From Campylobacter concisus (GTDB taxonomy: Bacteria; Campylobacterota; Campylobacteria; Campylobacterales; Campylobacteraceae): 64,000 nucleotides of DNA. Below the pieces are notes generated by a model that had not been told where the DNA came from, ran no database searches, and was given only the letters and a program-made list of their open reading frames with translations. Both the position numbers and the translations under genes were made by a program. Below, one piece after another: positions 28,018-37,713 of this stretch (position 1 is its first letter; every line of letters begins with the position of its first letter). The stretch is from NCBI RefSeq assembly GCF_003048575.1, contig NZ_PIRZ01000001.1, positions 1 to 64,000 on the forward strand, read 5' to 3'.

Positions 28018-28956
28018 ATGCTTGATTTAGCGATCATCGGAGGCGGTCCAGCAGGACTAAGCGCCGGACTTTACGCCACTAGAGGCGGACTAAAAGATGT
28101 TGTAATGTTTGAAAAAGGCGAGCCTGGCGGTCAGATCACCTCTAGCTCAGAGATAGAAAACTACCCAGGCCAAAAAGCCCCTGGCGAGAGCGGTTTTGAC
28201 TTTATGAGCACTTGGTGGAAGCAGTGTAGTGCATTTGGACTAGTTCATAAGTGGGCAAACGTCGTTGGTGTTAGAAAAAACAGCGACAGTAGCTTTGAAA
28301 TTTTACTTGAGGGCGGTAAGAGCGAGCAGGCAAAGGCTGTCATCGTAGCAACTGGCTCAACTCCAAGACGTGCTGGCTTTAAGGGCGAGGATGAGTTCTT
28401 TGGCAAAGGTGTTAGCACATGCGCAACATGCGATGGATTTTTTTACAAAAATAAAGAGGTAGCTGTTCTTGGCGGTGGCGACACAGCCGTTGAAGAGGCA
28501 CTTTATCTAGCGAATATCTGCTCAAAAGTCTATCTAATCCATAGACGTGAAGAGTTTAGAGCGGCGCCAACTACGGTTGAAAAAGCTAGAAAAAATGAAA
28601 AGATCGAGTTTATAACAAGTGCGACGATAAAAGAGGCACTTGGCGATAAAATGGGCCTAACAAAGATCGTACTTGATACCAAAAATGGCGAGCGTGTGCT
28701 TGATGTGCCAGGAATTTTTACATTTGTCGGACTAAATGTAAATAACGAAATTTTAAAAGATGAAAATGGCAAATTTATCTGCGAGATGGTTGATGGTGGA
28801 CAGGTTAAGACAAACCTTAAGATGCAAACTAGCCTAAAAGGGCTCTTTGTAGCGGGCGACATAAGAGAGGACGCTCCAAAGCAAGTCATCGTAGCTGCAG
28901 GTGATGGCGCAGTGGCTGCACTTAGCGCTATGAGTTATATAGAAAGCTTGCATTAA
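28018..28956 (+). CDS. trxB: thioredoxin reductase
   Basis: A 312-residue flavoprotein that reduces TrxA with NADPH. It has the FAD motif GGGPAG at 8-13, redox Cys135 and Cys138 in CATCDG, the NADPH motif [10 protein letters not shown], and the C-terminal [18 protein letters not shown] precedes the ATG. It is the last gene of the trx operon and is followed by a strong terminator. Confidence 0.96.
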   Translation: MLDLAIIGGGPAGLSAGLYATRGGLKDVVMFEKGEPGGQITSSSEIENYPGQKAPGESGFDFMSTWWKQCSAFGLVHKWANVVGVRKNSDSSFEILLEGGKSEQAKAVIVATGSTPRRAGFKGEDEFFGKGVSTCATCDGFFYKNKEVAVLGGGDTAVEEALYLANICSKVYLIHRREEFRAAPTTVEKARKNEKIEFITSATIKEALGDKMGLTKIVLDTKNGERVLDVPGIFTFVGLNVNNEILKDENGKFICEMVDGGQVKTNLKMQTSLKGLFVAGDIREDAPKQVIVAAGDGAVAALSAMSYIESLH

Positions 28957-28961
28957 TACTC

Positions 28962-28993
28962 AAATTTAGCCAATTTTTTGGCTAAATTTTTCT
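28962..28993 (+). terminator. rho-independent terminator after trxB
   Basis: AAATTTAGCCAA (28962-28973) and TTGGCTAAATTT (28978-28989) form a perfect 12-pair stem with a four-T loop, followed by a T-rich run. Confidence 0.92.
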
Positions 28994-29054
28994 TCTTTTT
29001 TTCTATCAAATTTTTGATTTTATACGTATTTTTAAAGCCTATTTGTAATCTATC

Positions 29055-29060
29055 TATAAT
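29055..29060 (+). promoter_or_regulatory. -10 box of the dapB promoter
   Basis: TATAAT in AT-rich DNA about 42 bases before dapB, between the trxB terminator and the AAAGGATAA ribosome site. Confidence 0.7.
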
Positions 29061-29101
29061 AAATTTTATGTTAAATTTCACCAAAAATCAAAGGATAAAT
29101 T

Positions 29102-29872
29102 TTGGTAAAAATAGGCCTTTATGGTGCTAGTGGAAAGATGGCTCAAAGTATCATTTCTTGTTTAAAAGATGAGAAAGATGCCACTTTAAGCATCGCTTTT
29201 AGCCAAAAAAATGAGGTTGAAAATTTAAGTAGCGATCTTTTGACAAATGACTTTGCTAAATTTTTTGAAGCGTGTGATGTAATAATCGACTTTAGCCAAA
29301 AAGAGGCTACGGTAGCACTGCTAAACTACGCTAGAACTAATCCAAAACCACTAGTTATCGGTACAACCGGCTTAGATGATGACGAGAAAAATTTGCTCCA
29401 CCTGGCATCAGGGGCTATGCCTATTCTTTATGCAACAAATATGAGTCTTGGTGTGGCTGTTCTAAACCGCCTTGCAAGGATTGCTTCAAAAACATTAAGA
29501 GAATTTGACATAGAGATCGTAGAGCAACACCACAGGCACAAAAAAGATGCTCCAAGTGGCACTGCGATGACACTTGCAGGAAGTGTAGCTGAGGCAAGAG
29601 ATTTAAATTTAAAAGATGTTTTAGTAACTGGTAGAGCCGGTATGGTAGGGGCTAGGAGCAAAGACGAGATCGCAGTCATGGCACTTCGTGGTGGAGATGT
29701 GGTAGGTCGCCACACGGTTGGCTTTTATAATGACGGTGAGTTTATAGAGCTAAATCACACCGCAACGAGTAGGGCAACCTTTTCAAAAGGTGCGATCAGG
29801 GCTGCTATTTGGCTAAAAGATCAAAATAGTGGCCTTTACTCGATAGATGATAGTTTAGGGCTTGATGATTAA
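29102..29872 (+). CDS. dapB: 4-hydroxy-tetrahydrodipicolinate reductase
   Basis: A 256-residue enzyme of lysine and diaminopimelate synthesis. It has the nucleotide motif [11 protein letters not shown], the active site [15 protein letters not shown] and a C-terminal family end. It starts with TTG at 29102; the [11 protein letters not shown] beginning is as expected. The broken DUF2314-like gene overlaps its end. Confidence 0.95.
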   Translation: MVKIGLYGASGKMAQSIISCLKDEKDATLSIAFSQKNEVENLSSDLLTNDFAKFFEACDVIIDFSQKEATVALLNYARTNPKPLVIGTTGLDDDEKNLLHLASGAMPILYATNMSLGVAVLNRLARIASKTLREFDIEIVEQHHRHKKDAPSGTAMTLAGSVAEARDLNLKDVLVTGRAGMVGARSKDEIAVMALRGGDVVGRHTVGFYNDGEFIELNHTATSRATFSKGAIRAAIWLKDQNSGLYSIDDSLGLDD

Positions 29873-30172
29873 ATTTGTGCTTGATGATGTAGAGAACTAC
29901 AAGCTAGAATTTGGTGATAAATTCTACATGCCAGAGCATGAAAAGCGCCAAAATTTAAGAACTGGTGATATAGTAAAGCTTATATTTAGATTTGAAGATG
30001 ATGAGTTTGCTCAGGTTGAGCGCATGTGGGTGGTCATTAACGAGACAAATAACGGCTAATTTACCGGCATTTTAGACAATGAACTATTTCAAAAGGCTGT
30101 TTAAATGCTGGCGATGAGATCAAGTTTAACTACAAAAATGTTCTTGAAATTTACAAAGATGATGAAAACTAA
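29865..30172 (+). pseudogene. broken DUF2314-like gene
   Basis: The frame opens with ATG at 29865, overlapping the dapB stop, and reads to TAA at 30057-30059 just after ERMWVVINETNNG. Past this stop the same frame goes on as FTGILDNELFQKA. Then the frame starting at 30104 continues as NAGDEIKFNYKNVLEIYKDDEN to TAA 30170-30172. Joined, these give a complete protein of about 100 residues like DUF2314 proteins, with their ERMWV and G-I-LDNE-F pattern. One in-frame stop and one frameshift between about 30090 and 30104 break it. It could be decay in this strain or two sequencing errors. The role of the family is unknown. Confidence 0.8.
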
Positions 30173-30181
30173 AGGAAAAAA

Positions 30182-31519
30182 ATGTGTGCAATAGTTGGTA
30201 TTATAAATTCTAAAGATGCAGCAAAGACTGCCTATTATGCGTTATTTTCTATGCAGCATCGCGGCCAAGAGGCGAGTGGCATTAGTGTTTGTGATGACGG
30301 AGAAATTTCTACGCACAAGGGTAATGGCCTAGTTACAGAGGTCTTTAATGAAGAAATTTTAAGATCACTAAAAGGTGATATGGCGATCGGTCACAACCGC
30401 TATGCAACGGCTGGTAAAAACTCAGGTCGTGACGCCCAGCCAATAGCCGCTAATTACTCTTTGGGGCAGATTTCGATAGTCCATAATGGAAATTTGGTAA
30501 ATAAAGATGAGGTTAGAGATGAGCTTATTAAGGATGGTGCGATATTCCAGACAAATATGGATACTGAAAATATCATCCATCTAATCGCAAGAAACCATAG
30601 CGAACACTTGCAGGACCGTATTATTGCAGCACTTGATAAGATAAAAGGTGCTTATTGTCTGCTTATCCAGTCACGCCATAAAACCTTTGCCATAAGAGAT
30701 CGCTGGGGTGTTAGGCCACTAAGCCTTGGCAAGCTAAAAGATGGTGGATATATCGTAGCTAGTGAGACTTGTGCTTTTGATCTTGTGGGGGCTAGCTTTA
30801 TAAGAGATATCAGGCCTGGTGAGATGATAGTCTTTGAACATGGAAAAAGTGAGTTTCAAAGCATTCAAATTTATGAGCCAGATCCTAGAATATGCGCATT
30901 TGAATATATCTATTTTGCTCGCCCAGATAGCGTGATAGAAGGTAAAAGCGTCTATGAAGTTAGAAAAAAAATGGGTGAAGTACTAGCTAAAAAGAGCAAA
31001 ATTAAAGCAGATTTCGTCGTACCTGTACCAGATAGCGGAGTACCAGCAGCGCTTGGGTACGCAAATGAGAGCAAAATCCCATTTGAGCTAGCTATCACTA
31101 GAAACCACTATGTGGGTAGAACCTTCATCGAGCCAAGCCAAGAGATGAGAAATTTAAAAGTTAAGCTAAAACTTAACCCTATGTCATCGGTTCTAAAGGG
31201 TAAAAGTATCGTTGTTATCGATGATAGTATCGTTCGCGGTACTACTTCAAAAAAGGTGGTTGATCTTTTAAGACATGCGGGCGCTAAAGAGATTCATTTT
31301 AGAGTCGCATGCCCTGAGCTTAAATACCCTGAGCGATACGGTATCGATACGCCAAGCTTTGAAGAGTTAATAAGCTCTAAAAAAAACGCAGAGGAAGTAA
31401 AAGAATATATCGGCGCAGATAGCTTAGAATTTTTAAGTATAGACGAACTTAAAGAAAGTATCGGCAATGAGCGAAGATATTCGCTTGTAAGCTTTGATGG
31501 TGACTATTTCATAAAGTGA
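30182..31519 (+). CDS. purF: amidophosphoribosyltransferase PurF
   Basis: A 445-residue enzyme that starts purine synthesis by moving glutamine nitrogen onto PRPP. Cys2, right after the start Met (MCAIVGI), is the glutaminase nucleophile. GHNRYATAG and HNGNLVN belong to the N-terminal domain. The PRPP loop VVIDDSIVRGTTS lies near residue 340. AAAGGAAAA precedes the ATG. The lipoprotein gene overlaps its end. Confidence 0.96.
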   Translation: MCAIVGIINSKDAAKTAYYALFSMQHRGQEASGISVCDDGEISTHKGNGLVTEVFNEEILRSLKGDMAIGHNRYATAGKNSGRDAQPIAANYSLGQISIVHNGNLVNKDEVRDELIKDGAIFQTNMDTENIIHLIARNHSEHLQDRIIAALDKIKGAYCLLIQSRHKTFAIRDRWGVRPLSLGKLKDGGYIVASETCAFDLVGASFIRDIRPGEMIVFEHGKSEFQSIQIYEPDPRICAFEYIYFARPDSVIEGKSVYEVRKKMGEVLAKKSKIKADFVVPVPDSGVPAALGYANESKIPFELAITRNHYVGRTFIEPSQEMRNLKVKLKLNPMSSVLKGKSIVVIDDSIVRGTTSKKVVDLLRHAGAKEIHFRVACPELKYPERYGIDTPSFEELISSKKNAEEVKEYIGADSLEFLSIDELKESIGNERRYSLVSFDGDYFIK

Positions 31520-32178
31520 AAAATTTAGCAATTTTTTTGCTTGTTGCACTATTTTTTAGTGGTTGCTCACAAAAGAATCCAAGCAAAAAAGACGAAATTT
31601 CTATTTACGTAAGCTACTATGAGATAAATGGCACAAAACAGCAGCTACAAATAAAAACCGTTCAAAATTTTGTAGAACAAAATGCTAGTGTGCCATTTTT
31701 TGGTGTAGTAAATTTTTTAGCAGAAGATAAGATTTTAAATGCTTATTCGCTTGCAAAGGGTACTATAAACGTACTTGAGGTAAATAATAGCTCTATAAAT
31801 TTAAATAAATCAAGTGATATACTAGCTTTAAAAAAAGCTAATGAGATAAAATTTTATGAGATAAGGCCTGATGTACTTGAGAGCGTTAAATTTAGCTCAC
31901 AAAATAGTGTTTGTGGCGATTTTTTGTTACAAAAGCCAGTGCATGTAAATGTAGCAACAAACTACTATTTAAGAGATGATAGCTTTTTTGCAAGCTTAAT
32001 AGAGGCAAATTTCTTTTATAAAAAAGGTGCAAAGATCCTAAAAAAAGAGTTTGTTTATAATATAGCCGAGACTAAAATCCTTGAAGAAGCAAAAGAATTT
32101 ACACAAAAAATAAAGCAACTTTTCTTAAATGACTTACAAAAATTGGGTAGGCTACTTGACATACTTTGTACTTTTTAA
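31516..32178 (+). CDS. lipoprotein of unknown function
   Basis: A 220-residue lipoprotein with lipobox FFSGC (Cys17). The mature region is mixed alpha/beta and ends with a helical stretch. It recalls auxiliary lipoproteins of ABC-type lipid transport systems, but no clear motif supports that. The GTG start at 31516 overlaps the purF stop. The 120 bases after it hold no feature I can identify and lead to a convergent gene. Confidence 0.6.
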   Translation: MKNLAIFLLVALFFSGCSQKNPSKKDEISIYVSYYEINGTKQQLQIKTVQNFVEQNASVPFFGVVNFLAEDKILNAYSLAKGTINVLEVNNSSINLNKSSDILALKKANEIKFYEIRPDVLESVKFSSQNSVCGDFLLQKPVHVNVATNYYLRDDSFFASLIEANFFYKKGAKILKKEFVYNIAETKILEEAKEFTQKIKQLFLNDLQKLGRLLDILCTF

Positions 32179-32299
32179 AACTTTAACTTAAAAAATCGTG
32201 TTTATTGCAGATGCTAAAAAGATAAAATTTACTCTAAAATCAAACTAAGACTTAACGTTTTATCCTATGAAATTTGTAAAAATTTGCTTTAAATTTGAC

Positions 32300-32851
32300 T
32301 TAGTAGCAATTTAGTTTTGTGATATTCATGCCATTTTTAAAATAAGGCGGATATGGCATATATACGGTAAATGGTGTGCTTTTTTGCTTTGGTAAATTTT
32401 TGGCTACATCAAATTTATATTCAACTGTATTTGGCCTCTCGTCCTTATCTGTACCAAGAACCCATGAGAAAAATGAAAGCCCACTTGGCTTAAAAAATGC
32501 TTCCCCACCAAGGTCATTTTTATTTAGCGGTTGATTGATTAGTTTGACTGTCAGCGTGCAGTTGCTAATTGTAAATTTACCGATATTTCTCACTTGCCCC
32601 TTAAAAACAATACTCTCATTTCGCAAAATTCGCTCACTTTTTACATTTTCGAGCATACCTTTTTTTGTATATTTATCAAGCACTAGCATCAAAAAAACAG
32701 CAAGTGTGGTTGAGACTAGAATGTTTGTAAAAAATAGTGATAAAAATAACTTTCGCTCAGCTCTAAGTGAGAGAACAAGAAATAAAATGGAAAGCAGAGC
32801 AATCGCAAAAAGAACGATAATATGAACGATCGTAAAATATGCTGAGCTCAT
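32300..32851 (-). CDS. DUF2393 family membrane protein
   Basis: A 183-residue protein with two N-terminal transmembrane helices (about 5-26 and 35-58) and a beta-rich domain outside, the pattern of DUF2393 proteins found in Campylobacter and Helicobacter. Function is unknown. I start at the ATG at 32851 because it overlaps the stop of the upstream paralogue as TGATG; a GTG nine bases earlier is possible. Confidence 0.7.
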   Translation of the reverse strand: MSSAYFTIVHIIVLFAIALLSILFLVLSLRAERKLFLSLFFTNILVSTTLAVFLMLVLDKYTKKGMLENVKSERILRNESIVFKGQVRNIGKFTISNCTLTVKLINQPLNKNDLGGEAFFKPSGLSFFSWVLGTDKDERPNTVEYKFDVAKNLPKQKSTPFTVYMPYPPYFKNGMNITKLNCY

Positions 32852-33381
32852 CAAAAACACTCCACTTTTTTAGAGATATTGTAGTCTATAAATGCGAAAT
32901 CATTGATAAAATCTTTAACCTCAATGCTTTGCTTTGGCAAAAATTCCTCGTTTAAGATGATTCTTTTTCTAGCAAATGGATTAAGTGAGTTAAAAAAATC
33001 TTTCATATTTTGCCTTGAGCTTAGATAGAAGTCAAGCTCGATTTTACAGATACTAAGTGCATTATTTGAATTATTTGTAATATTAAAATCAACCATTAGT
33101 GCATCAACATATTGAAGCTGCTTGGTGGTTATTTTGCTTATGCTAACTGGTCTTAAATTTTCATTTATATATTTGTTTACGTAGTAATTACCTACAAAAA
33201 GTCCGAAAAAAGCAGCCAAAATAAATAAAAATCCTATCTGCCACCACGACTTTATCGCGATAAAAATTCCTAAAAGCACAATTAGTATAAATGCTAAAAA
33301 TATCCAGCCATAGGTTAGAAAATCAATGAGCTTTGCATTTTGCAATACAAAAAGCAAGTTGTGCTTAATGCTATTTAACAT
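32851..33381 (-). CDS. DUF2393 family membrane protein
   Basis: A 176-residue protein of the same type as its downstream neighbour. It has two transmembrane helices (about 22-44 and 48-68) followed by a beta-rich domain with conserved Asn and Cys residues. The two genes look like an old tandem pair. I start at the ATG at 33381, which overlaps the end of hisIE; a TTG at 33402 is the alternative. Confidence 0.7.
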   Translation of the reverse strand: MLNSIKHNLLFVLQNAKLIDFLTYGWIFLAFILIVLLGIFIAIKSWWQIGFLFILAAFFGLFVGNYYVNKYINENLRPVSISKITTKQLQYVDALMVDFNITNNSNNALSICKIELDFYLSSRQNMKDFFNSLNPFARKRIILNEEFLPKQSIEVKDFINDFAFIDYNISKKVECF

Positions 33382-34105
33382 CTCGCGATCTTTTCTCTTC
33401 AATGCCGCTCATGCCAAAACGCCTGGCAAGTTCGTTTTTTACAGCATCTGGATGGATATTATGGGCTGAAAGTGCTACAAGTGCATGAAAGCAAAGGTCG
33501 GCTGCTTCATAGATCAGATCATCTTTTGCTTTTTGCTCATTTTGCTTTGAGTTTTCTGCGAAACTAAGATCCTTTGCGGCCATTATAAATTCGCCAGCCT
33601 CTTCGCCAACTTTCTTTAAAATTTGATTTTCACCTTTTTTAAAAAGACTTGCCACATATGAAGTTTCAGGGTTAGCATTTAGCTTTCTATCTTCTATCAC
33701 ATGGTAAAGCTCATCAAGCACACCATAATTTATTTTTTTGACTTCAACTTTTGTATCTAAAATTTTGCTGTCATGTAAATTTATTTCATTAAAAAAGCAC
33801 GACCTTGCTCCAGTGTGACAAGCAGCGCCTCCGTTTTGAATCACTTTTAAAAGCAAAGTATCGTTGTCGCAGTCCAAAAAAGCAGCTTTTATCTCCTGAG
33901 TATTACCACTTTCTTCGCCTTTTTTCCAAATTCTATTTTTGGTGCGTGAAAAGTAGTGAGCGTAACGGCTAGATAGACTTAAATTTAATGCTTCTTCATT
34001 CATGTAGGCAAGCATTAAAACTTCATTTGTGGCATGATCGCAAACCACTACCGGAAGCAATCCACCAACTTTTTTCCAGTCTATACTTTTTGTTACGCTA
34101 TTCAT
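33371..34105 (-). CDS. hisIE: bifunctional phosphoribosyl-AMP cyclohydrolase / phosphoribosyl-ATP pyrophosphatase HisIE
   Basis: A 244-residue fusion for steps 2 and 3 of histidine synthesis. The HisI part (1 to ~115) contains the metal-site region DCDNDTLLLKV and HTGARSCF. The HisE part (~125-240) contains GENQILKKVGEEAGEF and DLIYEAADLCFH. The gene lies alone, away from other his genes, among minus-strand genes. Three bases separate it from the SPFH gene upstream. Confidence 0.95.
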   Translation of the reverse strand: MNSVTKSIDWKKVGGLLPVVVCDHATNEVLMLAYMNEEALNLSLSSRYAHYFSRTKNRIWKKGEESGNTQEIKAAFLDCDNDTLLLKVIQNGGAACHTGARSCFFNEINLHDSKILDTKVEVKKINYGVLDELYHVIEDRKLNANPETSYVASLFKKGENQILKKVGEEAGEFIMAAKDLSFAENSKQNEQKAKDDLIYEAADLCFHALVALSAHNIHPDAVKNELARRFGMSGIEEKRSRDVK

Positions 34106-34107
34106 TT

Positions 34108-35226
34108 TTATCTCTCGCTTACTGAGCTAGCTCTTGCTTTATCTTTTGCGTCTAGCCAGATATTTGGCACAGCTCCGCCAGGTGTTAAGAAAATTTTAGC
34201 ATCTTTGTTTTCTTTTAGAGCTTCGTTAAATTTGTTTTGCGTCTCGATTTGCTTTAAATTTAGTAGATTTTGATCTACGCTTTTTGCAACCTCTTTGTTT
34301 GCATATGCGGTTGCATCAGCCTCGATTTTAATGGCATCAGCCTTACCTTTTGCTTCAATGATAGCAGCTTTAGCGGTACCTTCTGCAAGTGCGGCTTGTT
34401 TTAAGGCTTCTTGATTTGCTCTTTCTACTTCGTATTTTGTTCTTTCAGCTTCTTGTTTTGCGATCTGAACACGCTCAATCTGCTCTTTTACCTTTGAAGG
34501 CAAGATGATCTCACGAAGCTGGACTGTTAAAAGCTCAACTGGCTTATTTGGCTGAGAGTCGATGTCTTTTCTTATGCCATCATCGATTTGTCTTGCTAGA
34601 TCGTTTCTCTTTGTTGGAAGCTCTTCTGCTGTATATTTACCAGCGATACTGCGAACCACGTCACGAACGACAGGATCAACTATCTTGCTCTCCCAGCTAA
34701 GACCCCAAGAGGCAATAGTTTGAGGGGCATTTTCTGGATTTAAACGGTATTGCACAGTAATATCAATGCTAACTGGTAAATTCCTAGCATCAAGTACTGA
34801 AATAGAATTTTTACGTAAAATTCCAGCGCCAACGCCTTGATATGATTTTTGCATTGATTCGCCCATATCCTCGCCAGAAGTATAGTTTATGATCCTAACT
34901 CTGGTGTCCACGATGATGATATCTTGGATAAAAGGTAAAAAGAAGTGAAAGCCTGGTTGTAAAGGATTTGGCTCATATTTACCTGCTGTAGACTTTATGC
35001 CAACTTCACCTGAGTGAATCACTTTAAATGGCTGTGTGATAGCAAAAATAGCAATAATTGCAATTACAATGTAGGCAAGTGCTCCAAATTTACCAAAACC
35101 ACTTGGTAGATTTGGTATTTTAAAATCCTTTTTAAAAGGTGGCTCTTTGTCACTATTTTGACCTGAGCCTCTGTTGTCATTACCTGGCTTTTTTTTATTG
35201 AAATAATCGTTTAAATCAGCGGGCAT
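34108..35226 (-). CDS. SPFH/prohibitin family protein, HflK-like
   Basis: A 372-residue membrane protein. A Gly/Lys-rich cytoplasmic N-terminus is followed by a transmembrane helix (about 48-65), a band 7 (SPFH) domain (about 65-265), and an Ala/Glu-rich helical tail (about 265-330). HflK-like proteins form membrane cages and modulate the FtsH protease. No HflC partner lies next to it, so a stand-alone stomatin/prohibitin role is equally possible. Confidence 0.8.
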   Translation of the reverse strand: MPADLNDYFNKKKPGNDNRGSGQNSDKEPPFKKDFKIPNLPSGFGKFGALAYIVIAIIAIFAITQPFKVIHSGEVGIKSTAGKYEPNPLQPGFHFFLPFIQDIIIVDTRVRIINYTSGEDMGESMQKSYQGVGAGILRKNSISVLDARNLPVSIDITVQYRLNPENAPQTIASWGLSWESKIVDPVVRDVVRSIAGKYTAEELPTKRNDLARQIDDGIRKDIDSQPNKPVELLTVQLREIILPSKVKEQIERVQIAKQEAERTKYEVERANQEALKQAALAEGTAKAAIIEAKGKADAIKIEADATAYANKEVAKSVDQNLLNLKQIETQNKFNEALKENKDAKIFLTPGGAVPNIWLDAKDKARASSVSER

Positions 35227-35243
35227 TTCGTTCCTTTAAATTT

Positions 35244-36158
35244 TTAAATATATGTTAAAAATGATTCATACTTTTTGTTTAGACCATAAACTACGTCAAA
35301 ATAAGCTTTTTGTAGTCTCTTTGTCACTTCACCTCTAGCTCCGTTACCAATGATGCGGTTATCTATGCTATTTATCGGTGTTACTTCAGCTGCAGTACCT
35401 GTGAAAAATGCCTCGTCAGCTGTGTAGGCCTGATCTCTTGTGATGCGCTCTCTTCTTACTTCGATGTCAAGATCGTGAGCAAGTCTTATGACTGTATCTT
35501 GAGTGATGCTAAGTAGGCTGTTGTCATTTGGTGGAGTGATTAAAACGCCATTTTCAACGATAAAGAAGCACTCGCCAGGACCCTCAGCCACAAAGCCCTC
35601 ACTATCAAGAAGTAGTGCCTCGTCGTATCCAGCCTCTTTTGCCTCGTAGTTTGCCATTTGTGAGCTTAAATAGTTTGAGCTAGCTTTTGCTCTGTTCATT
35701 TGAGCAGCAGGTGCGAGTTTGGCAAAGCTTGAAATTTTAACTCTGATGCCTTTTTCTAGGCCTTCATCGCCAAGATAAGCACCCCATTCCCATGAAGCGA
35801 TAGCAGTTTGCACCGGTGCTTTTGTGTGAGCTACACCCATTACGCCGTATCCTAAAAATATAAGTGGGCGGATATAAACATTGCCATTATATTTATTTGC
35901 ACGAAGAAGCTCTATTTGTGCTTTTTCAAGCTCTTCCTCAGTGTAAGGTACATTTAAAACAGTCATTTTCGCTGATCTTAAAAGCCTTTTTGTGTGATCT
36001 TGAAGTCTAAAAATAGCTAGACCTTTTTTTGTTTTATAAGCTCTTGTGCCTTCAAATACGGCATTAGCATAGTGTAAAGAGTGAGTTAGAACGTGTACTT
36101 TTGCATCGTCCCATTTAACTAATTTTCCATCCATCCAGATAAATTCTGAAGCATTCAT
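35244..36158 (-). CDS. ilvE: branched-chain amino acid aminotransferase
   Basis: A 304-residue fold type IV PLP enzyme that makes leucine, isoleucine and valine from keto acids. FEGTRAYKTKKG, the PLP lysine in NRAKASSNYLSSQMA, EGPGECFFIV and FFTGTAAEVTPI are present. The normal start at ATG 36158 has AAAGGT upstream. The 104 bases before it are AT-rich and should hold its promoter. Confidence 0.94.
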   Translation of the reverse strand: MNASEFIWMDGKLVKWDDAKVHVLTHSLHYANAVFEGTRAYKTKKGLAIFRLQDHTKRLLRSAKMTVLNVPYTEEELEKAQIELLRANKYNGNVYIRPLIFLGYGVMGVAHTKAPVQTAIASWEWGAYLGDEGLEKGIRVKISSFAKLAPAAQMNRAKASSNYLSSQMANYEAKEAGYDEALLLDSEGFVAEGPGECFFIVENGVLITPPNDNSLLSITQDTVIRLAHDLDIEVRRERITRDQAYTADEAFFTGTAAEVTPINSIDNRIIGNGARGEVTKRLQKAYFDVVYGLNKKYESFLTYI

Positions 36159-36262
36159 TGTTAAACCTTTCTTTTTTCTTAGAAATTTTGGTCTGAGTTT
36201 ATCTAAAATTGCTTTAAATTTACATTTCTAATACCAAAATTTGCAGATATTACCCGCCAAAA

Positions 36263-36904
36263 CTACTTATCTAAAAGCTCTTGTATGATCTTTGCCATCT
36301 CGTCGATTGATGAAGCTGCGCTTAAATTTATTAGGTATTTGCCGCTTACTACAAAAGCTGGCACACCGCTAATACTTGCAACATCATAAGAGGCAAACCA
36401 TGCGTCTAAAAGCTCTTTTGCTCGGTCGCTATTTAGTGCTTTTTCGTAGTCGTCCTTGCTCACGTGAGCTGCTTTAAGGGCTAAATTTATAAATCTCTCT
36501 TTGTCTTTGCCATCATTAAAATCATCTTTTTCATCATGTCTTGCTTTATAGATCGCAAATTTTGCTTGCTTAAATTTTGACTCATCGCTTAGTAGATCAG
36601 TGCCATTTGCCTCATCTATCGATATAAGAGCGGCAAAAATTTTACTCGCGGTCTCGCCAAGCTTGCCTTTTGTGCTTAGGTGATATGGGATAAATTTCAC
36701 ATCTTCAAGCTTTGACATCAGCTTTTTTGTAATCGTTCGGTCAAATTTATAGCAGTGTGGGCAGTCGTAGCTAAAGACCTTAACGACCGAGTTTTTAGGC
36801 ACATTAAGCGGTTTTACTAGAGTTTGATACTCCACACCTTCAGTTAGTGCTGATAAATTTAGCGCAAAAAACGCACTTAAAATTAGCATTTTTATAAGCT
36901 TCAT
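36263..36904 (-). CDS. dsbA: periplasmic thiol:disulfide oxidoreductase, DsbA-like
   Basis: A 213-residue exported thioredoxin-fold protein with a signal peptide (about 1-20, cut after NLSA). The active site CPHC is at Cys48-Cys51, the DsbA type, and the cis-Pro loop is ISGVPAFV. It oxidises Cys pairs of periplasmic proteins. It may be the DsbL or DsbA2 member of the family. It lies ten bases downstream of bcp on the same strand. Confidence 0.85.
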   Translation of the reverse strand: MKLIKMLILSAFFALNLSALTEGVEYQTLVKPLNVPKNSVVKVFSYDCPHCYKFDRTITKKLMSKLEDVKFIPYHLSTKGKLGETASKIFAALISIDEANGTDLLSDESKFKQAKFAIYKARHDEKDDFNDGKDKERFINLALKAAHVSKDDYEKALNSDRAKELLDAWFASYDVASISGVPAFVVSGKYLINLSAASSIDEMAKIIQELLDK

Positions 36905-36913
36905 CTTTGCTCC

Positions 36914-37399
36914 TTATTTTACAAGATCAGCTAGCACTTTTGCGGCGTGGTCTTTGGCTTTTACGCTTTTATAAATTTTAACTATCTTGCCGTCTTTGTC
37001 GATCACAAATGTGCTTCTTGCGATACCAAGATACTCTTTGCCATAGTTTTTCTTAACTTGCCAAACGCCATAAAGCTTTGAAATTTCTTTATCCTCATCA
37101 CTTAATAGAATGTGCTTTAAATTTTGCTTTGCTATAAAGCCAACGTGAGACTTCACACTATCTGGGCTAACGCCGATTATAACTGTATCGTTTTTGATAA
37201 ACTGATCGTAGTTTGCGCTAAATTCGCAAGCCTCAGTTGTGCAGCCTGGAGTGTTATCTTTTGGATAGAAGTAAAGCACTACATTTTTGCCTATAAAGTC
37301 CTTTAGTGCGACCTTTACGCCATCTTGATTTAGTGCTTCAAACTCTGGCGCTTTGTCGCCAACTTCAAGCGTTATCTTTCTCTCCATATCTTCGCTCAT
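36914..37399 (-). CDS. bcp: thiol peroxidase Bcp (peroxiredoxin)
   Basis: A 161-residue peroxiredoxin that reduces peroxides with thioredoxin. The peroxidatic motif DNTPGCTTEACEF gives Cys53, with Cys58 as likely resolving Cys. The start at 37399 overlaps the stop of the tautomerase gene by four bases. Confidence 0.93.
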   Translation of the reverse strand: MSEDMERKITLEVGDKAPEFEALNQDGVKVALKDFIGKNVVLYFYPKDNTPGCTTEACEFSANYDQFIKNDTVIIGVSPDSVKSHVGFIAKQNLKHILLSDEDKEISKLYGVWQVKKNYGKEYLGIARSTFVIDKDGKIVKIYKSVKAKDHAAKVLADLVK

Positions 37400-37599
37400 T
37401 TCATCCCCTTTCTCTTATCTTCTACGCTTTCGCCACCTACGCTGATGTTGCTAGCATCGTGAGTTTCTATGAAAATCATCACCGCCTCTTTTTTCTTGCC
37501 AAGCACTCTTACAAGCGTCTCAGTCACCTCTTTAAAAACTTGATCTTTTTGTTCTTTTGTCGGCTCTGGGCCTGCTATTTTGATATTAACATAAGGCAT
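37396..37599 (-). CDS. 4-oxalocrotonate tautomerase family protein
   Basis: A 67-residue protein starting MPYVNIKIAG. Pro2 becomes the N-terminal catalytic proline after Met removal, as in 4-oxalocrotonate tautomerases. The Arg and Phe positions of the family are roughly kept. The natural substrate is unknown; the family is common in Campylobacter and Helicobacter without a catechol pathway. It begins the tautomerase-bcp-dsbA group, with GGAG before the ATG. Confidence 0.85.
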   Translation of the reverse strand: MPYVNIKIAGPEPTKEQKDQVFKEVTETLVRVLGKKKEAVMIFIETHDASNISVGGESVEDKRKGMK

Positions 37600-37713
37600 T
37601 GTTGCTCCTTTTTAAGATGTAAAATATTAGCCAAAATGAGTGAAATTTCAGATTAAAGCCTTTATTTAAGAATTTGGCATTAAAATACAAAAACTTGTTA
37701 CTAGGAGCGAAAA

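Noticed and set aside
37306-37656. A 116-codon plus-strand frame over bcp and the tautomerase gene
   Set aside because: It runs antisense to two genes with clear active sites and extends into the intergenic gap without a ribosome site.
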